Source: Otatea glauca
Lineage: Eukaryota; Streptophyta; Magnoliopsida; Poales; Poaceae
Direction of reading: 5' to 3'
Assembly (NCBI GenBank): GCA_036346275.1
Contig: CM070725.1
Coordinates: 20,326,216-20,390,215, forward strand
Length of the DNA stretch: 64,000 bases
The position numbers were made by a program, and so were the translations under genes. The notes under the pieces were generated by a model, which saw only the letters and a program-made list of their open reading frames with translations, made no database searches and was not told the DNA's origin. Each line of letters begins with the position of its first letter. The stretch's first letter is position 1. Below, in pieces: positions 45,629-57,430 of the stretch.

Positions 45629-47747
45629 TGTAATGCCCCCATTTTTGATAATAAATATCAACAATGGGCTCCCTGTGCTCACAGTACTAGTCCCATGATC
45701 AGTGGCTAGCACGCACAGATTACAAATTGAAATCACATCCATACACATTAATATTACATATGCTAAGCGTCTTGTAATTACACAGTATTATTATTACAAG
45801 CCAAAAGCTCGAAAAACAGCAGCGGAAACTTTATTTCTCTTGTAGTATGCCCATTCACCCTCAGGCAACAGACAAGGTAAAACCCTAGAAAACATCGTCA
45901 TCATAACCCCTGAATCCTGAACCGCTGTAAAGATCATTGGGGTATTCAATATCTTCACTTAAAACAATATTGATAGCAAGATTGAGTACATTGTGTACTC
46001 AGCAAGTCTTATAGTGTATCACAGATGCAATTATAAGTAAATGCAGGTCATAGCAATGGAATAGTTTCTACAGTTGTTTTTGCATTGGCAAAATAAAGCA
46101 TAAGCACATATTAGATTGCAACCGAAGTTTGTGAAGAAGCGTCTTGTTGTAATGAGCAAGTATGAATTTTGCGTAAATCAATGATCATATCACAGTCTAC
46201 CTGACCAATTTAAACCAGTCCCATGTCATCCCCTGACATGAGGTACACATATTCCATAACACCATTTTCCATCAAATCATTTTGGAAATATTAAAACTCT
46301 AACCATGTGATGACTTTACCAAGTGCCTTTAACCGTAGGCACGGCTAATTAATTAGATTTACACTCTGCAGAGGCGTACAGCTTTACCCACAAGAAATGA
46401 TCTGCCACTTTTGCCAGGCCAGTTGACATTCTTCCTTTGGAATGTCGGCATGGTGATCATGACATAACCGTTACATTGTTTAAGCCTAACTTTGCACCAG
46501 CCCGATGACGTTAGATCCTTATTATGGAGAAGGAATATGACAGTAAATCCCTGCATTAAAGGCAGTAAATCCCTACGATAAGGATTCCTTCCCATATTAA
46601 GGCGTACATCGTTATACCGATATGCATTTACCCACAACGAAGTGTGGAAGCCCCTCATAAGCAAACCTAGAAAGGATTGCTCATACTATCTCCCGCCTAC
46701 CAATGTGCAAAGCCAGACCTAAGCAGCTTAATAGGTTAAGGCTGCCCCATTCCAGCACTTGTGGTTGCATGGAATTCTTGGCTTGAAAACAACCCATAGC
46801 TCGTCCTTAATTCGACATGAGCAATGCTCCACCCTACACTACGTACAAGTCTAACCCTTGCACGACCGGCTATTGCCAATAATTGCCCGCATCTAAACCA
46901 TAGTTTTATTTTGGGGTTTTTAGTCAAAATACCAACAACCAACATCAAGTCATAACCAACCTTTTTAAATTCTCAAGAATCAACTTTGATCTAATTATAT
47001 TCAACGTTAGTTCTAAAGCATGGCTAAGCAGGGTTAATATTAGCATATACCCAAGTTGACATTAAGTATTGTCTAACCCATTTCTATGGTTATCAAGGTT
47101 TACATATTCATACTTATCAATGAAGTTCCATGAAACATCAGGTATATCTACCAATATTCCAACATAGCATTTTTATGACAATTATGCGCATGCATAATAG
47201 TTTTGCAATCATTGAAAGTAAATATTTGAAGTATCAGGATCAAAATGATCAAAGGGTGCTTGCCTTGCTGATCGCAGTCGGTAATAAAGTCCGGATCGTC
47301 GACGAGGTCGTCGTCTGCTAATTCAGGTTCGTCGGAATCTACTCGTCGACCATCAATAATAACATACAACAAATAGCAAACAAGTATAAGGGCAAAAAGA
47401 AGACAGATAGAAAATCGAATAAAACATGCTATAAGAAACAGGCACCAATTCTTTTATTTATTCTTGTTTTACGAATTCAAGAGGCTATAATTATGTATTC
47501 TGGTATTTATAACTTCGAATTATAGATGCTAAAATTATTTGAAGTAGAAAGATTTGTCTTATGGTGATATCGTAAAATAGTTTGTTGTTAATAGGATTCA
47601 GATGCAAAGCAATGTATTTAAGGACTTTTTGAATTAAACATTTATTATTAAATTTCTAACTGCCATATTATTGAGCTTAGCACATTAGGTGATCCATCTC
47701 ATTTTTATGTCTAATTGCTAGATGCAAGCAAGGTCTCAATGTATACA

Positions 47748-47812
<65 letters not shown>

Positions 47813-50173
47813 TTATACATATATACTTTTCATACTAAACCTCATCCTATTTGCATAGTCCATTATTAGTTCAATATTTGTAGCTAGCTTATCATTACTC
47901 TGCCATTATGCTGAAAAGAAACATATATAGCAAATTACTAAAACTCTTTTCTTAATCATTAATCATTATAGCATAGTTACCAATAATATTAACCTTCAAT
48001 AGAAAAGATATAGAACAATTAGTTTTTCAAATATTTTTATAGAAATGGGTTCATAGCAGAATAAAGCTCTTAATAAAATTGGTTCCAAACAATATTAACC
48101 TTATTTGCAATATTTCCATACTTAGTCTATTCTCATATGTGCTATTCATCTTTATATTAAAATATTTTTTGAAATTGATTTTAAGAATATTTTTGCATAT
48201 TCTGCAAGCTCTTGATTTTAGATGAATTTAGAAATTGGTTTCATCTCATTTGGATTTCAAATGCGAAAGATATTCAAGTTTGAATTCTTAACCGATTAAA
48301 AAATCAATGAAAATAGCAAAATACGCTTTCGCTACTGAAAGCGTCTTTTCGCTTCGCGCCAACACGCGCGCGTTCAAACCTGCTACGGTCACTGACATCC
48401 GGGTCCCAGCCGTCAGCGACTCAAGGCGAAATCGCAGTGAGCCAATGACACCTCGGTCCCGCTACTCAGCGACACAGAGCAGAACTCGGCGAACTTGGGC
48501 TCGCCGGCGGTGAACTAGCTCCGGCCAGGGGGAATGGGTAGCACCTACGGCTTCAGCATGCTAGTGCGCATCTAGGGGATGGCTTAACGACTCTTGGCGA
48601 TGACCGGAGGTGGGTCGTCATCGTGGCCAAGCGGCGGAGGTCACGACGACTAGCCACGCCAGCGACAGAAGGTACCTCCGGTCGAATGGGTTTCGGTTTT
48701 AGCATCCATGGGTTCCAGAGGTTTTATTTTTGCCAAAAGGAAGCTTAGGGGAGGGTTGGATTAGCTCACCACCGATCGCCGGTTTTGGAGAAGAAGGGGG
48801 CGAAGTGGCGGCAGAGCTCCTGTCGATGATCCCTGAAACTAACAGAGGGCTTTTGATCACAATGAGTCACTGATGCTAATGCGAAGCTGGATTTGAAGGT
48901 AAAGGAGTATACCGACTGAAATCGAGATGATCCCGGTTTCTAGGGTTCTTCAGCCGATTCGGAAGAACGAGAAATTGGCGATGCTCAGTGGAGTAGATGG
49001 AATAAAAAGAGAGGGGTTTTGAAGCACAGGTCTTGGCGATCACGCTTCGGTATTTATAGGCCCGGGGAGATGCTGTAGGCGAGCTTGCACAGGGTATGAA
49101 CTCGGTTGAGTTTTGCGGTGCCAAAACAGGAAGAGGGATGGGCCAATTTGCGGAATTTCTGGGTGAGGACGATGCGTGGCAAGGTCTTGATGAGGCGGTT
49201 TCCTCGGGAGGCGCGAGGGTGCAGCGGTGGCGAAGCTACAGCCGACGTGCTGACCTCAGCCACACGCGAGCTCGCCTGCGGGAGGAAGACGACTCTGGTC
49301 GAGGCTGACAGGTGGGGCCACACAGTGAACGGGGCCCGCACGTCAGAGAGAGAGGAAGAGAACTCCGGCTTGAACTTAAAATGGAGCTGGATTGATTCAC
49401 TGAATCAATTGCCTATCAAATCGTTAAATTAATGGGGAATTTACTGGGTGTACCTGAGCTAGTTTAGGATCTACCATAAAAATTTTAGACCTATTTCACA
49501 CATGAGGAATTTACAATAATTCTGACAGTGCACTGTGCACATAATTCTGCATTTTGTTTTATATTTATTAAGATACTTATATTTGACTAAAAAATTTATA
49601 AAGTTTTGAGTAGGCTCCTTATGTGCACATTATCCTCCTGTAAAATTTTCAGCTTCAGATTCTTGACAGATTATTTAATAAAATTCTGACATTGAAGTTT
49701 CCAGATTTCTAACTATTTAGTTTTTGAATTTTTATAAATAACAAACCTAGAGATAATCTCCTGATATTTTTACTACAGATGAATCTATCCAGGGGAAAGA
49801 TAATATAAATATTTTCCCATCGAAATTATGAACATTTAATTTCTGACATTTTCACTATTACTAGTCTTGATTCAATAATTACCTTTCTTTTCATCATTTA
49901 TTATTTTGTCATGATTTTTAAAAATTATATTTTGAGTCCTAGATATCTCCACGAATTTTTACAGAAATTTTTATTATTTTATGTTCTAAAAATCTTTTCT
50001 TATCACTTAAAGAATGGTTGATTGATTAGAAAAAGAATTTTCCTTATAAACAGTAATCAAAAGAAATCAAGAACTCATAGAAAATCCAGAAAATTTCAGG
50101 GAAAAACAAATTAAAATTTATTTAAAATATATCATTTAATTTCTTATTTGTATTCATTTCCCAGGATGTTACA
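45629..50173 (-). repeat. Solo LTR of a Tekay-like gypsy family (4.5 kb)
   Basis: Bounded by TG (45629) and CA (50173). On the minus strand it begins TGTAACATCC, like Tekay/RIRE3-type LTRs. Flanks TTTTT / GTTTT are a 5-bp target duplication with one change, and copy A of the host LTR confirms the original GTTTT. No primer-binding site, gag or pol is inside. It shares the ACACTCTGCAGAGG..TTTACCCACAAG block with the LTR at 58147-61340 and most of its left part with 485-2465. A GC-rich zone (48340-49340) is probably its promoter side. Confidence 0.8.
47751..47811. repeat. (AT)n microsatellite
   Basis: About 30 uninterrupted AT units inside the solo LTR. Confidence 0.97.
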
Positions 50174-50269
50174 GTTTTGACATAGGTATCAATAGAGCGT
50201 GTATTTAGTGTGAATTATTTTTAAAGCCGCATATTCACCCCCTCTAGTCGGCATCCTCAATCTTACAAG

Positions 50270-50281
50270 TGGTCTCAGAGC
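50270..50281 (+). promoter_or_regulatory. Primer-binding site of copia-B
   Basis: TGGTCTCAGAGC, two bases after the LTR end. It differs by one base from the TGGTATCAGAGC used by copia-A. Confidence 0.75.
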
Positions 50282-50323
50282 TTGGTTTCTCATTTATTAG
50301 GATTTACAGCCTAGATAGTAAGG

Positions 50324-51671
50324 ATGGCGACTAGTGGTTTAGTGCACTACACCGATTCACAAATTTTTGATGGCTCAAATTATGCCTCATGGAAATTATT
50401 TTTGATTTCTCATTTTAAATCCATGAGCCCCCAAATATGGTGGATCGTAGATGTGGGTTTTTCTCTTCGGTTGAATGAATTTGCTCCAACTAAAGGAGAA
50501 GAGAAATGTATATCTCGACGCTCAAGCCACTAATGTTTTATTTAGCGTTGTGAGTGTAGATGTATTTAATAAAATATGCAATCTCAAGAGCGCTCATGAG
50601 ATGTGGACAAAGCTTTAAGATTTATATGACATGTCCCATCCCCAAGTGAGAGTTGCATAGAAGAATGGGTGTCGGGAGATGAAACCTCAAGTTCTATCTC
50701 AATTGATGAAGAACCGATAATACCATCGTCCTCAACTTGTACCTCAAGAGATGATGAGCCTACCATTCCATCTCTTACATCGCGTTGCTTTATGGCAAAA
50801 GGTAAAATTGAGGTAAATGATGATAACGATGATGAGCCCTCTTATGATGAACTTATGGATATGTTAGAGGAGCTCAATGAATATCTTGGGAGGAGAAAGC
50901 AAAATATAAGATTTTAAAGCTTGAGCATGACTCACTTCAAAATAATTATAATATGCTTAAGGAAAATCATGAATCCCTCCTTCTCAAGGAAATCATTAAG
51001 CCTAAGGTGGACATAGGCATTACTTGTAATTTAATTGATGAAGTGCCATGCTTAAATGTTAATCCTAGTATTTCATCAAAAATTGATATGTCCACCTCTA
51101 GTGATGATATGCCTTATTGCTCTAATAAAATTGTGTTAAGTTCCTCTATGTCTTGTGAGACTAGCCTTGTAGAGAAAAATATTGAGCTCAAGGCTCAAAT
51201 CATTAAATTTGAAAATGACTTGAAAAAGTGCTACAATGGAAAGGCCACCCTCGACGACATTCTAAGCAAGCAACGGGTCTTGCAAGACAAGAGAGGAGTT
51301 CGCTACATTCCCAAGAAAAGAGGACTAGCAAGACAAGGCACAACGCAAGACAAGAGAGGAGTTCGCTACATTCCCAAGAAAAGAGAGACTAGCAAGACAA
51401 GGCACAACGCAAGACACTCGAAGACCAAACAAAGTGGATATCAAGCCACAAGCATCAACTATGAGGCAAACTGGCATTAAGCATGACAAGAAAGTCAAGA
51501 GAGGACCAATTAGTATCACGTGCTTCAATTGCCGGGAAAAGAGACATTTCGTTAAAGATTGTCCCAAAGGTAACACTCCTAAGCCAACTTCTCTTCAATG
51601 ATCATTATTTGCTTAGAAAAGACAAAAAGGGCAATGTATTTGCCAAGATTATCGATTCTCCTAGTGCTTGA
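50324..51671 (+). pseudogene. copia-B gag, 5' part, broken
   Basis: ATG at 50324 (MATSGLVHYTDSQIFDGSNY). Copia gag text FDGSNYASW, MSPQIWWIVDVGFS, then after a frameshift near 50500 LDAQATNVLFSVVS and KSAHEMWTKL-DLYDMSHPQ. A deletion follows, then an acidic Ser-rich segment (50669-50917; CFMAKG, DEPSYDELMDMLEELNEYL) and a Lys/Glu stretch. A single zinc knuckle CFNCREKRHFVKDC lies near 51520-51565. A 63-bp in-frame duplication is at 51282-51407. At 51601-51744 begin degenerate units of the type LLRKDKKGNVFAKIIDSP, which continue beyond the gypsy insertion at 61346. Confidence 0.8.
51282..51407 (+). repeat. 63-bp in-frame tandem duplication in copia-B gag
   Basis: Two copies of a 21-codon unit containing DKRGVRYIPKKR. 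The second copy starts at 51345, and a third partial trace follows. Confidence 0.88.
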
Positions 51672-51746
51672 AAAAAAGTGATATTCATTGGCTTAGGAAG
51701 AATAAATCTAGAAATGTGTTTGCTAAAGTTGTTAGAACTCCTAAGC

Positions 51747-52208
51747 TGTTGGGACCCGAATATGCAAATCCGGACCCTCTGTGTATTCTGCACTAGTCCA
51801 GGATCACGCTAGTGCACACAGGCTCAACATTGATGAATACCACAATCATACTTAACGGTAACATAATAAGGACTAATGGGCCAGACCGAGTGGGCTTCGG
51901 CCCAACATTATTCAACCGATTTTTAAACCATTTTCAAATTAAAATAATTCAGATAAATAGATAAAGCCATAATTATTAGCAAAAATAGCAGGAAAAATCC
52001 TGAAAATTTCCATAAAATACTTTGGGACATTTGGAACTTAAATAAAATATTTCCCACCAAAGATCATTAATAATTTTCTTTGAATGATTAAAATATAGTA
52101 AAAATGCTTTATTCAAAAATTCCAAAATGAATTAAATAAAACCTCAAAAATTCAATAACAAAGAAAAATCATATTAAATCCAATAAAAGAAAATTTTGGG
52201 ATGTTACA
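51747..52208 (-). repeat. Tekay 3' LTR with 2.7-kb internal deletion
   Basis: 462 bp. Both ends match the 3,194-bp 5' LTR, but the part equivalent to 58271-61004 is missing. The joint lies at 51870/51871 (ACATAATAAG next to GACTAATGGG). Confidence 0.92.
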
Positions 52209-52221
52209 AACCTCCCCCCTT
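52209..52221 (-). promoter_or_regulatory. Polypurine tract of the Tekay element
   Basis: On the minus strand AAGGGGGGAGG lies immediately before the 3' LTR. Confidence 0.85.
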
Positions 52222-52620
52222 AACGGAATCTCGACCTCGAGATTTAGGCTGACTAAGGAATTGGTTTGGAAATTCTAACTTCAGATACTCCTCACGCTCC
52301 CATGTAGCCTCGCTCTCGGAATGATTGCTCCACTGCACTCTGCAGAAACGCACTGACTTGCTTCGGGTTATGCGATCTGCTACATTCAGAATCTTGATGG
52401 GCTGCTACTTGTAGGTTAGATCCTCTTGCAGATCAATTGACTCCAATAGTGTCTGCTCTACGGGCACTCAAAGACACTTCTTCAGCTTAGACACATGGAA
52501 CACATCATGCACTCCTGCCAGCGACTGCAGCAACTCCAATTGATATGCATCCTCTTCTCTGCAACTCAATATTTCAAACGGACCAACATATCTTGGTGCA
52601 AGCTCCAAGGGATGCGCACA
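52222..52620 (-). pseudogene. Tekay integrase C-terminus with GPY/F module and chromodomain-like tail
   Basis: Minus-strand text includes LELAPRYVGPFEIL (the GPY/F module), YQLELLQSLAGVHDVFHVS and KLKKCL, then, after two in-frame stops, VQWSNHSESEATWEREEYLK and FPNQFLSQ, the pattern of the chromodomain at the end of chromovirus integrases. It ends just before the polypurine tract. The upstream part of pol is missing, replaced by copia-A gag. Confidence 0.82.
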
Positions 52621-52769
52621 ATGGTGGGAGGATGCGTCTGAGCGTGCTCCAAGGGATCAAATCCTAGACCTTGATTAAATCTACTAATCTTGGATTGGTC
52701 TAGAAAAAGATTGAGCTTCTTCTTGCCTCCAACAAACTACTCGAGAGCGCTCATGAGATACTGGCAATC

Positions 52770-53939
52770 TCAGAAGAAAGAGGCACAAGAAGAACAAGGG
52801 GAAGAAGAGGAAGAAGAACCAGAAAGGTGAGCTCTCTCAGCACGTGCATTTTTCTCCCTCAGCACGGCTGCCTCAATCTTGAGGGCCTCACAAGAAACGC
52901 AAGACACATTTCTAATCCTATGGGCTTGGTCTTCTAATTTCTTCCTAAGTTCGACTTGGATTTTATCCAAGTCCCCCTCAATCACATTACATTGCAAGCA
53001 ACTTTCTTGTGACTTAGCTAGTAAGTCCTTAACAAGATTAGCACACTTGACATTTAGAGATTCATTGTCAAGTTTTAGTTGCCTACAGCCCTCACATGAG
53101 CTGACTTGGTCCTTAGAAGCATGTATTTCAAGTTCATCATTTCTAGAAGAAAGCTTCCTAAGGTGATCTCTCATTGCACCAATTTCAACAAGCAATTTAG
53201 GGCAATTAGAGCATGATGGAGTAGAGTGAGCATGAAGAAAACTAGCATCTAGTGGAATAGCATCAATAGAATCATCGCTAGCATTCTTCAACCTAGGACT
53301 ATCTAGTTGAGATAACACACTATCATGCATAGTCCTTAGGTTCTTCAACTCCACAAGAAGCGCATCACACAAAGAACAGTCATCAGTGACTCGAGAGGGA
53401 GAAGATCTAAGAGAAGCTAACTCCCGAGTCAAGGTACCTACTTCCTTCTCTAGCTCCACACACCTAGCTTTAGCTCTAGCATAAAATTTTCCTAATGTGC
53501 AGAAAGCTTCATTGAGCTGGTCATAGGAGGGTACCTCGTCCGAGTCGCTGTAGAGCTCGAAGTCGCTGATGCCGTTGGCGTCGACCATGAAGCACATGCT
53601 GGAGAAGTCGTCGCCGCCCTTCTTCTCTTGCGGTTCATCCTCGCTCTCGTTTCTCCATGTCTCCCAAATCTCGTGAGCAGAACGGAGGTGAAAAATCCTA
53701 TCATACTCACTGCGGCTAAGACCCTGTATGAGAATGTTTCTTGCTTTAGCGTTCGCCTCAACGTCAGCCATATTTCCGGTCGTGACGTTTTCATCAGCAG
53801 GAACCTCATACGGGAGTTTCACCTTCTGCCATATCAGGAAGCCTTGGGTAGTGATGTATGTCTCCATCCGCGATTTCCAAAACAGAAAATCAACTCCAGC
53901 AAAAATAGGAGGCTTGGTGGAATACTTGTCCATCGCCAT
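52770..53939 (-). pseudogene. copia-A-family gag ORF with internal deletion, 389 codons open
   Basis: ATG at 53939 (MAMDKYSTKPPIF) and an uninterrupted frame to 52770. It matches copia-A gag at both ends, but HEIWETW joins the N-terminal domain directly to the ETW..EDEPQEKK region. About 0.8 kb, including the first zinc knuckle, is missing relative to 24580-25350. The joint lies in a short GAGAC-TGG homology and keeps the frame. The rest is Leu/Glu/Lys coiled-coil-like text with Ser-rich spacers (SCVSCEALKIEAAVL). Although open, it lacks parts needed for a normal Gag. Confidence 0.75.
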
Positions 53940-53994
53940 GGCTCTTGAGACAGGTCAAGAACTATGAAAGAGCAAAACCGGCTCTGATACCAAT

Positions 53995-55741
53995 TGAAGG
54001 ATCGAAATGGCGATCAGAGGGGGTGAATGATCCCAAATAAAATTTTCCACCATGCAAAGTACTCCAAACAATCTCGCAATAAAAATCTGAAACATCCAAA
54101 GATTTTTCTTCAAACTAGTGTTTCTCAGATTCGCACACCCTTCAAAACCCGAACAATTAGACAACTATGTGTAACCCTAGTTTGCTTGGATGAGAACCAT
54201 GAATCATGTGAGGGGTTTTTTAATCACAATCCTGGTTGTCAAGTGTCCAAACAAAGAGGAATCAATTCAAAGACTACTTTTCTAAAAGAGATAAAGCTAA
54301 AACAATAAAGTCTCTTTCCAGAAAAGTAAAAGTAGATTTTCCAGGAATTGTCCTCAATTGGAGCAGGTGGTTGGTGAGTTTCTGTTGCTCTAAAATTTTT
54401 GGAAATTTTTCTCCCTGTGAGCAGTTGAGTCGTAAAATAGTCCACCAAAAATAACCTCAAAAAGCTTTGTATAATAAAAATGAAAAATCAAACATTACAG
54501 ACAGTCAGGAACTTCGACCAGAATGTTTGAGGCTCGGTTTTCACTTCATAGCACTCAAACGGTGCAACCAGTGGACTCACAAATTTTTTCAGAGATGGAT
54601 ATATGAGTCGCGCACCTTATCCAATAAGAATCACTTCAAAAGTATTTTTCTAGATTGTTATAAAAATCAAATATTGACTGCTGCATGAAGAACAATTTCT
54701 GGACAGATTTGCAATTCGATAAAAACTTGATCTCTAGTCTATCCTAGGGTGCAAGAAAGATGTAAAACCATATGAACACCCTCAAGAAATCCTAGAAGAA
54801 CAGGATTTAGAAGGAGGGAAGGCAAATCCAAATTGCGAGAAATTAAATTGCGAAAATGTAAATGCGGGAAAGTAAATGCTGAATTAAAATTTCTTAAAGT
54901 AAAGACATAATGTAAATGCGCAATTTAAATTTACAATAAGGTAAAGAATTTTTTTGTATTTTCTAGAAGGAGAGGTTACAAAGCCTCACATTCATGTGGG
55001 CAAAGCTCAAAGGAGCATCAAAAACCTCAAAACCTTCAAAGGGGCTACCCCTCCACCCCTATTTATACAACTCTTGGGCCACCTACCACCCTTGGATGAG
55101 CCTCTAAACCCTAGAGCATCCATCAAGGGCTAGGATTAACCCACTCAACCAGCCATGCAAGGGTTCACCCAAAACCCACAACACATAATGAGTTTTCTCG
55201 CATGGTTCTCAAAGCACACTAACTAGACCCGCTAAGCTATCAACTAGACCAAGATCCAATGGTCCTTATTGATCCACGCAGCGTCTAGCTAGCATCTCAT
55301 CTGTTCCTTGTCTTCACGGCTTGCACAGACTCCGTCTCCGATCATCTTTCGGCGATCCCTGACCGTTTGGACCTCCGACGCTCCTCGCTTAGTCCCGGCC
55401 ATCTTTCGCCTCACCATGACCTAGCACCGTTGTCCTGCAACCATCAAAAACAAATCTTTCGCCTCACCATGACCTAGCACCGTTGTCCTGCAACCATCAA
55501 AAACAAGGAAATACCTCACATAGCAATGTTTAATCATCACAAATGCTCACAATTAATTATGTCTCAATCATCAGTCGGTTCTACCGCCAGCCACAGGTCG
55601 GTAGTACCGCAAGATGCTAACACAACTCAAATTGCTTCCTTTTGAATTCCAATTCAAATCAAACTCAAACCTGAGCACACTTTGCTTAAATAAAGTCAAA
55701 TACTCATCACGAACATGGATGTACCTCCACATGGTCCTTCA
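53995..55741 (-). repeat. 5' LTR of the truncated copia-A-family element
   Basis: 1,747 bp, from TGAAGGACCATGTGG (minus strand, 55741) to ..GATCCTTCA (53995). It carries a 53-bp tandem duplication at 55401-55506 and lacks most of the GGTAGCACCGG cluster, like the solo LTR at 28094. Confidence 0.9.
55401..55506. repeat. 53-bp tandem duplication in an LTR
   Basis: Two exact copies of the block beginning ATCTTTCGCCTCACC (55401 and 55454). The other copies of this LTR have one. Confidence 0.95.
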
Positions 55742-56911
55742 ATCAGTTGTGATATGATTAACACGACCCCTCGCCGTGGCTTGAGTCGTAACTCCAGATT
55801 GAACAGCTCCACGGTTTCCTCCTGGTGCAGGCGTCTTGGCCGACGTAGATCCAAGTTTGAAGCGAACAGGCGTAACACCTCCTCTCTTGGGGAAGTTATT
55901 GGCAAAATGCTCGGGCTCATTGTAGCTAAAACAGCGCCTGACTGCTGACTGTTGATTTCCTCCTGAGGAGTTATTGATCTCAACAGGTGTTTGAAAATTC
56001 TGGCCACTGGGGTGAGGTGTGGAAGAACGCGTCTTGAAGATTGCCTTGGGCTGAAACCTGACAAACTATTGCGGTGCAACCCTCAATTTTTGTTGGCCTT
56101 GGCGAGCTCCTTATTATGCTATCCTACGCTTGCGGTTGTCATCTAACTCTTTGCGCTTGTCTTCCAGAATAAGGGCCTTGTTCACCAGTTCTTGAAAATC
56201 AGAAAAATTATGGGTGATTAACCCAACCTGCAGTCCTGAATTCAGTTCTTTCATGAAGCGAGACTATCTTGCTTTATCAGTTGCTACATCTTCAGGCGCA
56301 TAGCGAGCAAACTGAGTAAACCGGTTCAGGTAGTCTGCCACAGACTGGCCTCCCTGCTTGATGGCTCTAAATTCTTCCTTCTTTAAGTCCATGATACCTT
56401 CAGGAACATGATACTGATGAAAAGCAGCAGAAAATTCTTCCCAAATGATCTCTTGTGGATTCTCCTGCGATGCGCAGTAATTCTCCCTCCATTCGGCAGC
56501 TGTGCCTTCTAGCCGATGAGAAGCATAGAGCACCTTCTCATTTCCCGCACACTGGGTGATATGCAACTTTCTCTCAATTGTCCTTAGCCAATCGTTAGCC
56601 TCAATTGGGTTAGCATTCCTAGAAAAAGTTGGCGGGCAGGTTCTCATGAAGTCTGACAGTTTCGAGAATAGACGGTTCCCATTATTAGCAGCTTGATTTG
56701 CATTAATGGTGACTACTTGATTAGTGAAATGCATAAGCTGAGTTTGCGTAAGCTGAGTTTGCTGCATCATAGTTTGCCTAAGCTGAGTTTGCGCAGCAAG
56801 AAAAGCTCCAAAATTGCTCATATCAATTGGTAGCGTTGCTTGAGGAATTGGCGACTCATTCTGACGGCTTCCACTTCCACCAGCTTCGTTGTTTCCGCGA
56901 GTCTGAACCAT
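55742..56911 (-). pseudogene. Tekay gag, broken and cut by copia-A
   Basis: ATG at 56911 (MVQTRGNNEAGG). The frame is open to 56264 with a Gln-rich segment (TQLTQTQL), FMRTCPPTFSRNANPIEAND, WLRTIERKLH, SHRLEGTAAEWRENYC, EFSAAFHQYHVPEGIM, and DLKKEEFRAIKQGG, all typical of chromovirus gag. A TAG at 56264-56266 stops it, and the text continues (SRFMKELNSGLQ). A zinc knuckle remnant near 55900 reads CFSYNEPEHFANNF, with two cysteines and the glycine lost. The copia-A LTR cuts it at 55742. Confidence 0.85.
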
Positions 56912-57430
56912 CTGCTGATTACTCCAAGGTTTAGAGAAAAGAGGGAAATAACATAGACAAGTAATATAAGATCTTATACGGGGAAAAGCTTTAACTCAAA
57001 CTCTACATGTATTAACTTTATTTAATACTTGGTATGGTTGCTCGCAAGTGCCTAAGGGCAATGCAACGCATACTGCACACTCAAAAAAGACCATAAAAAC
57101 TCTCATTAAGCTAAACAAGCATCTCTAATCGACTAATGGCAAAACTTTAAACTTAAACTTATGCGACTCGAACACTTGAGTCACTACTACTAATAAACTC
57201 AAGACTCTACCTAGTCACTAAGCCATCCTGGATGTAGGCCTCCAGGTGGACACTACGGCGGATGACGCGGCATCGGGGCAAACTTGTTCCGATGACCAAG
57301 GGTCTCATTAGATGACATTGATCCCTAACTCTCCGGTTCTGGCACAAGCTCCTCCGGATCCTCCTCGGACTCCTCTAGCTCAACTGCCTCTTCCCTGAGG
57401 TAGAGAGCCTCCTCCAGCTCAGCTATCCTC

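Larger units (their letters stand above)
22051..50267 (+). repeat. copia-B 5' LTR (copy C), interrupted three times
   Basis: LTR pieces: 22051-22365, 35681-35977, 42801-45628 and 50179-50267. They align in order with copy B: the CAAGCTCCATTA start, the CACTCGT block, the hairpin array near 43650-43880, the GGTAGCACCG block near 44450-44860, and the terminus TAGTCGGCATCCTC..TTACA. TGTGT-loop hairpins recur, e.g. 43201-43219, 43665-43685, 43867-43883 and 45039-45059. Confidence 0.85.
52621..55741 (-). mobile_element. Truncated copia-A-family element inside the Tekay element
   Basis: 5' LTR 53995-55741, primer-binding site (minus strand TGGTATCAGAGC, 53981-53992), gag ORF, then gag text equivalent to 26310-26390 of copia-A down to about 52621. 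Pol and the 3' LTR are absent. At the left joint both elements share GCTCCAAGGGA, which suggests a deletion using short homology. That deletion also removed Tekay gag end and most of pol. The right joint at 55742 lies in Tekay gag. Confidence 0.85.

Noticed and set aside
45629..50173. A complete gypsy element rather than a solo LTR
   Set aside because: No primer-binding site, polypurine tract, gag or pol was found inside, and only one set of LTR termini is present.
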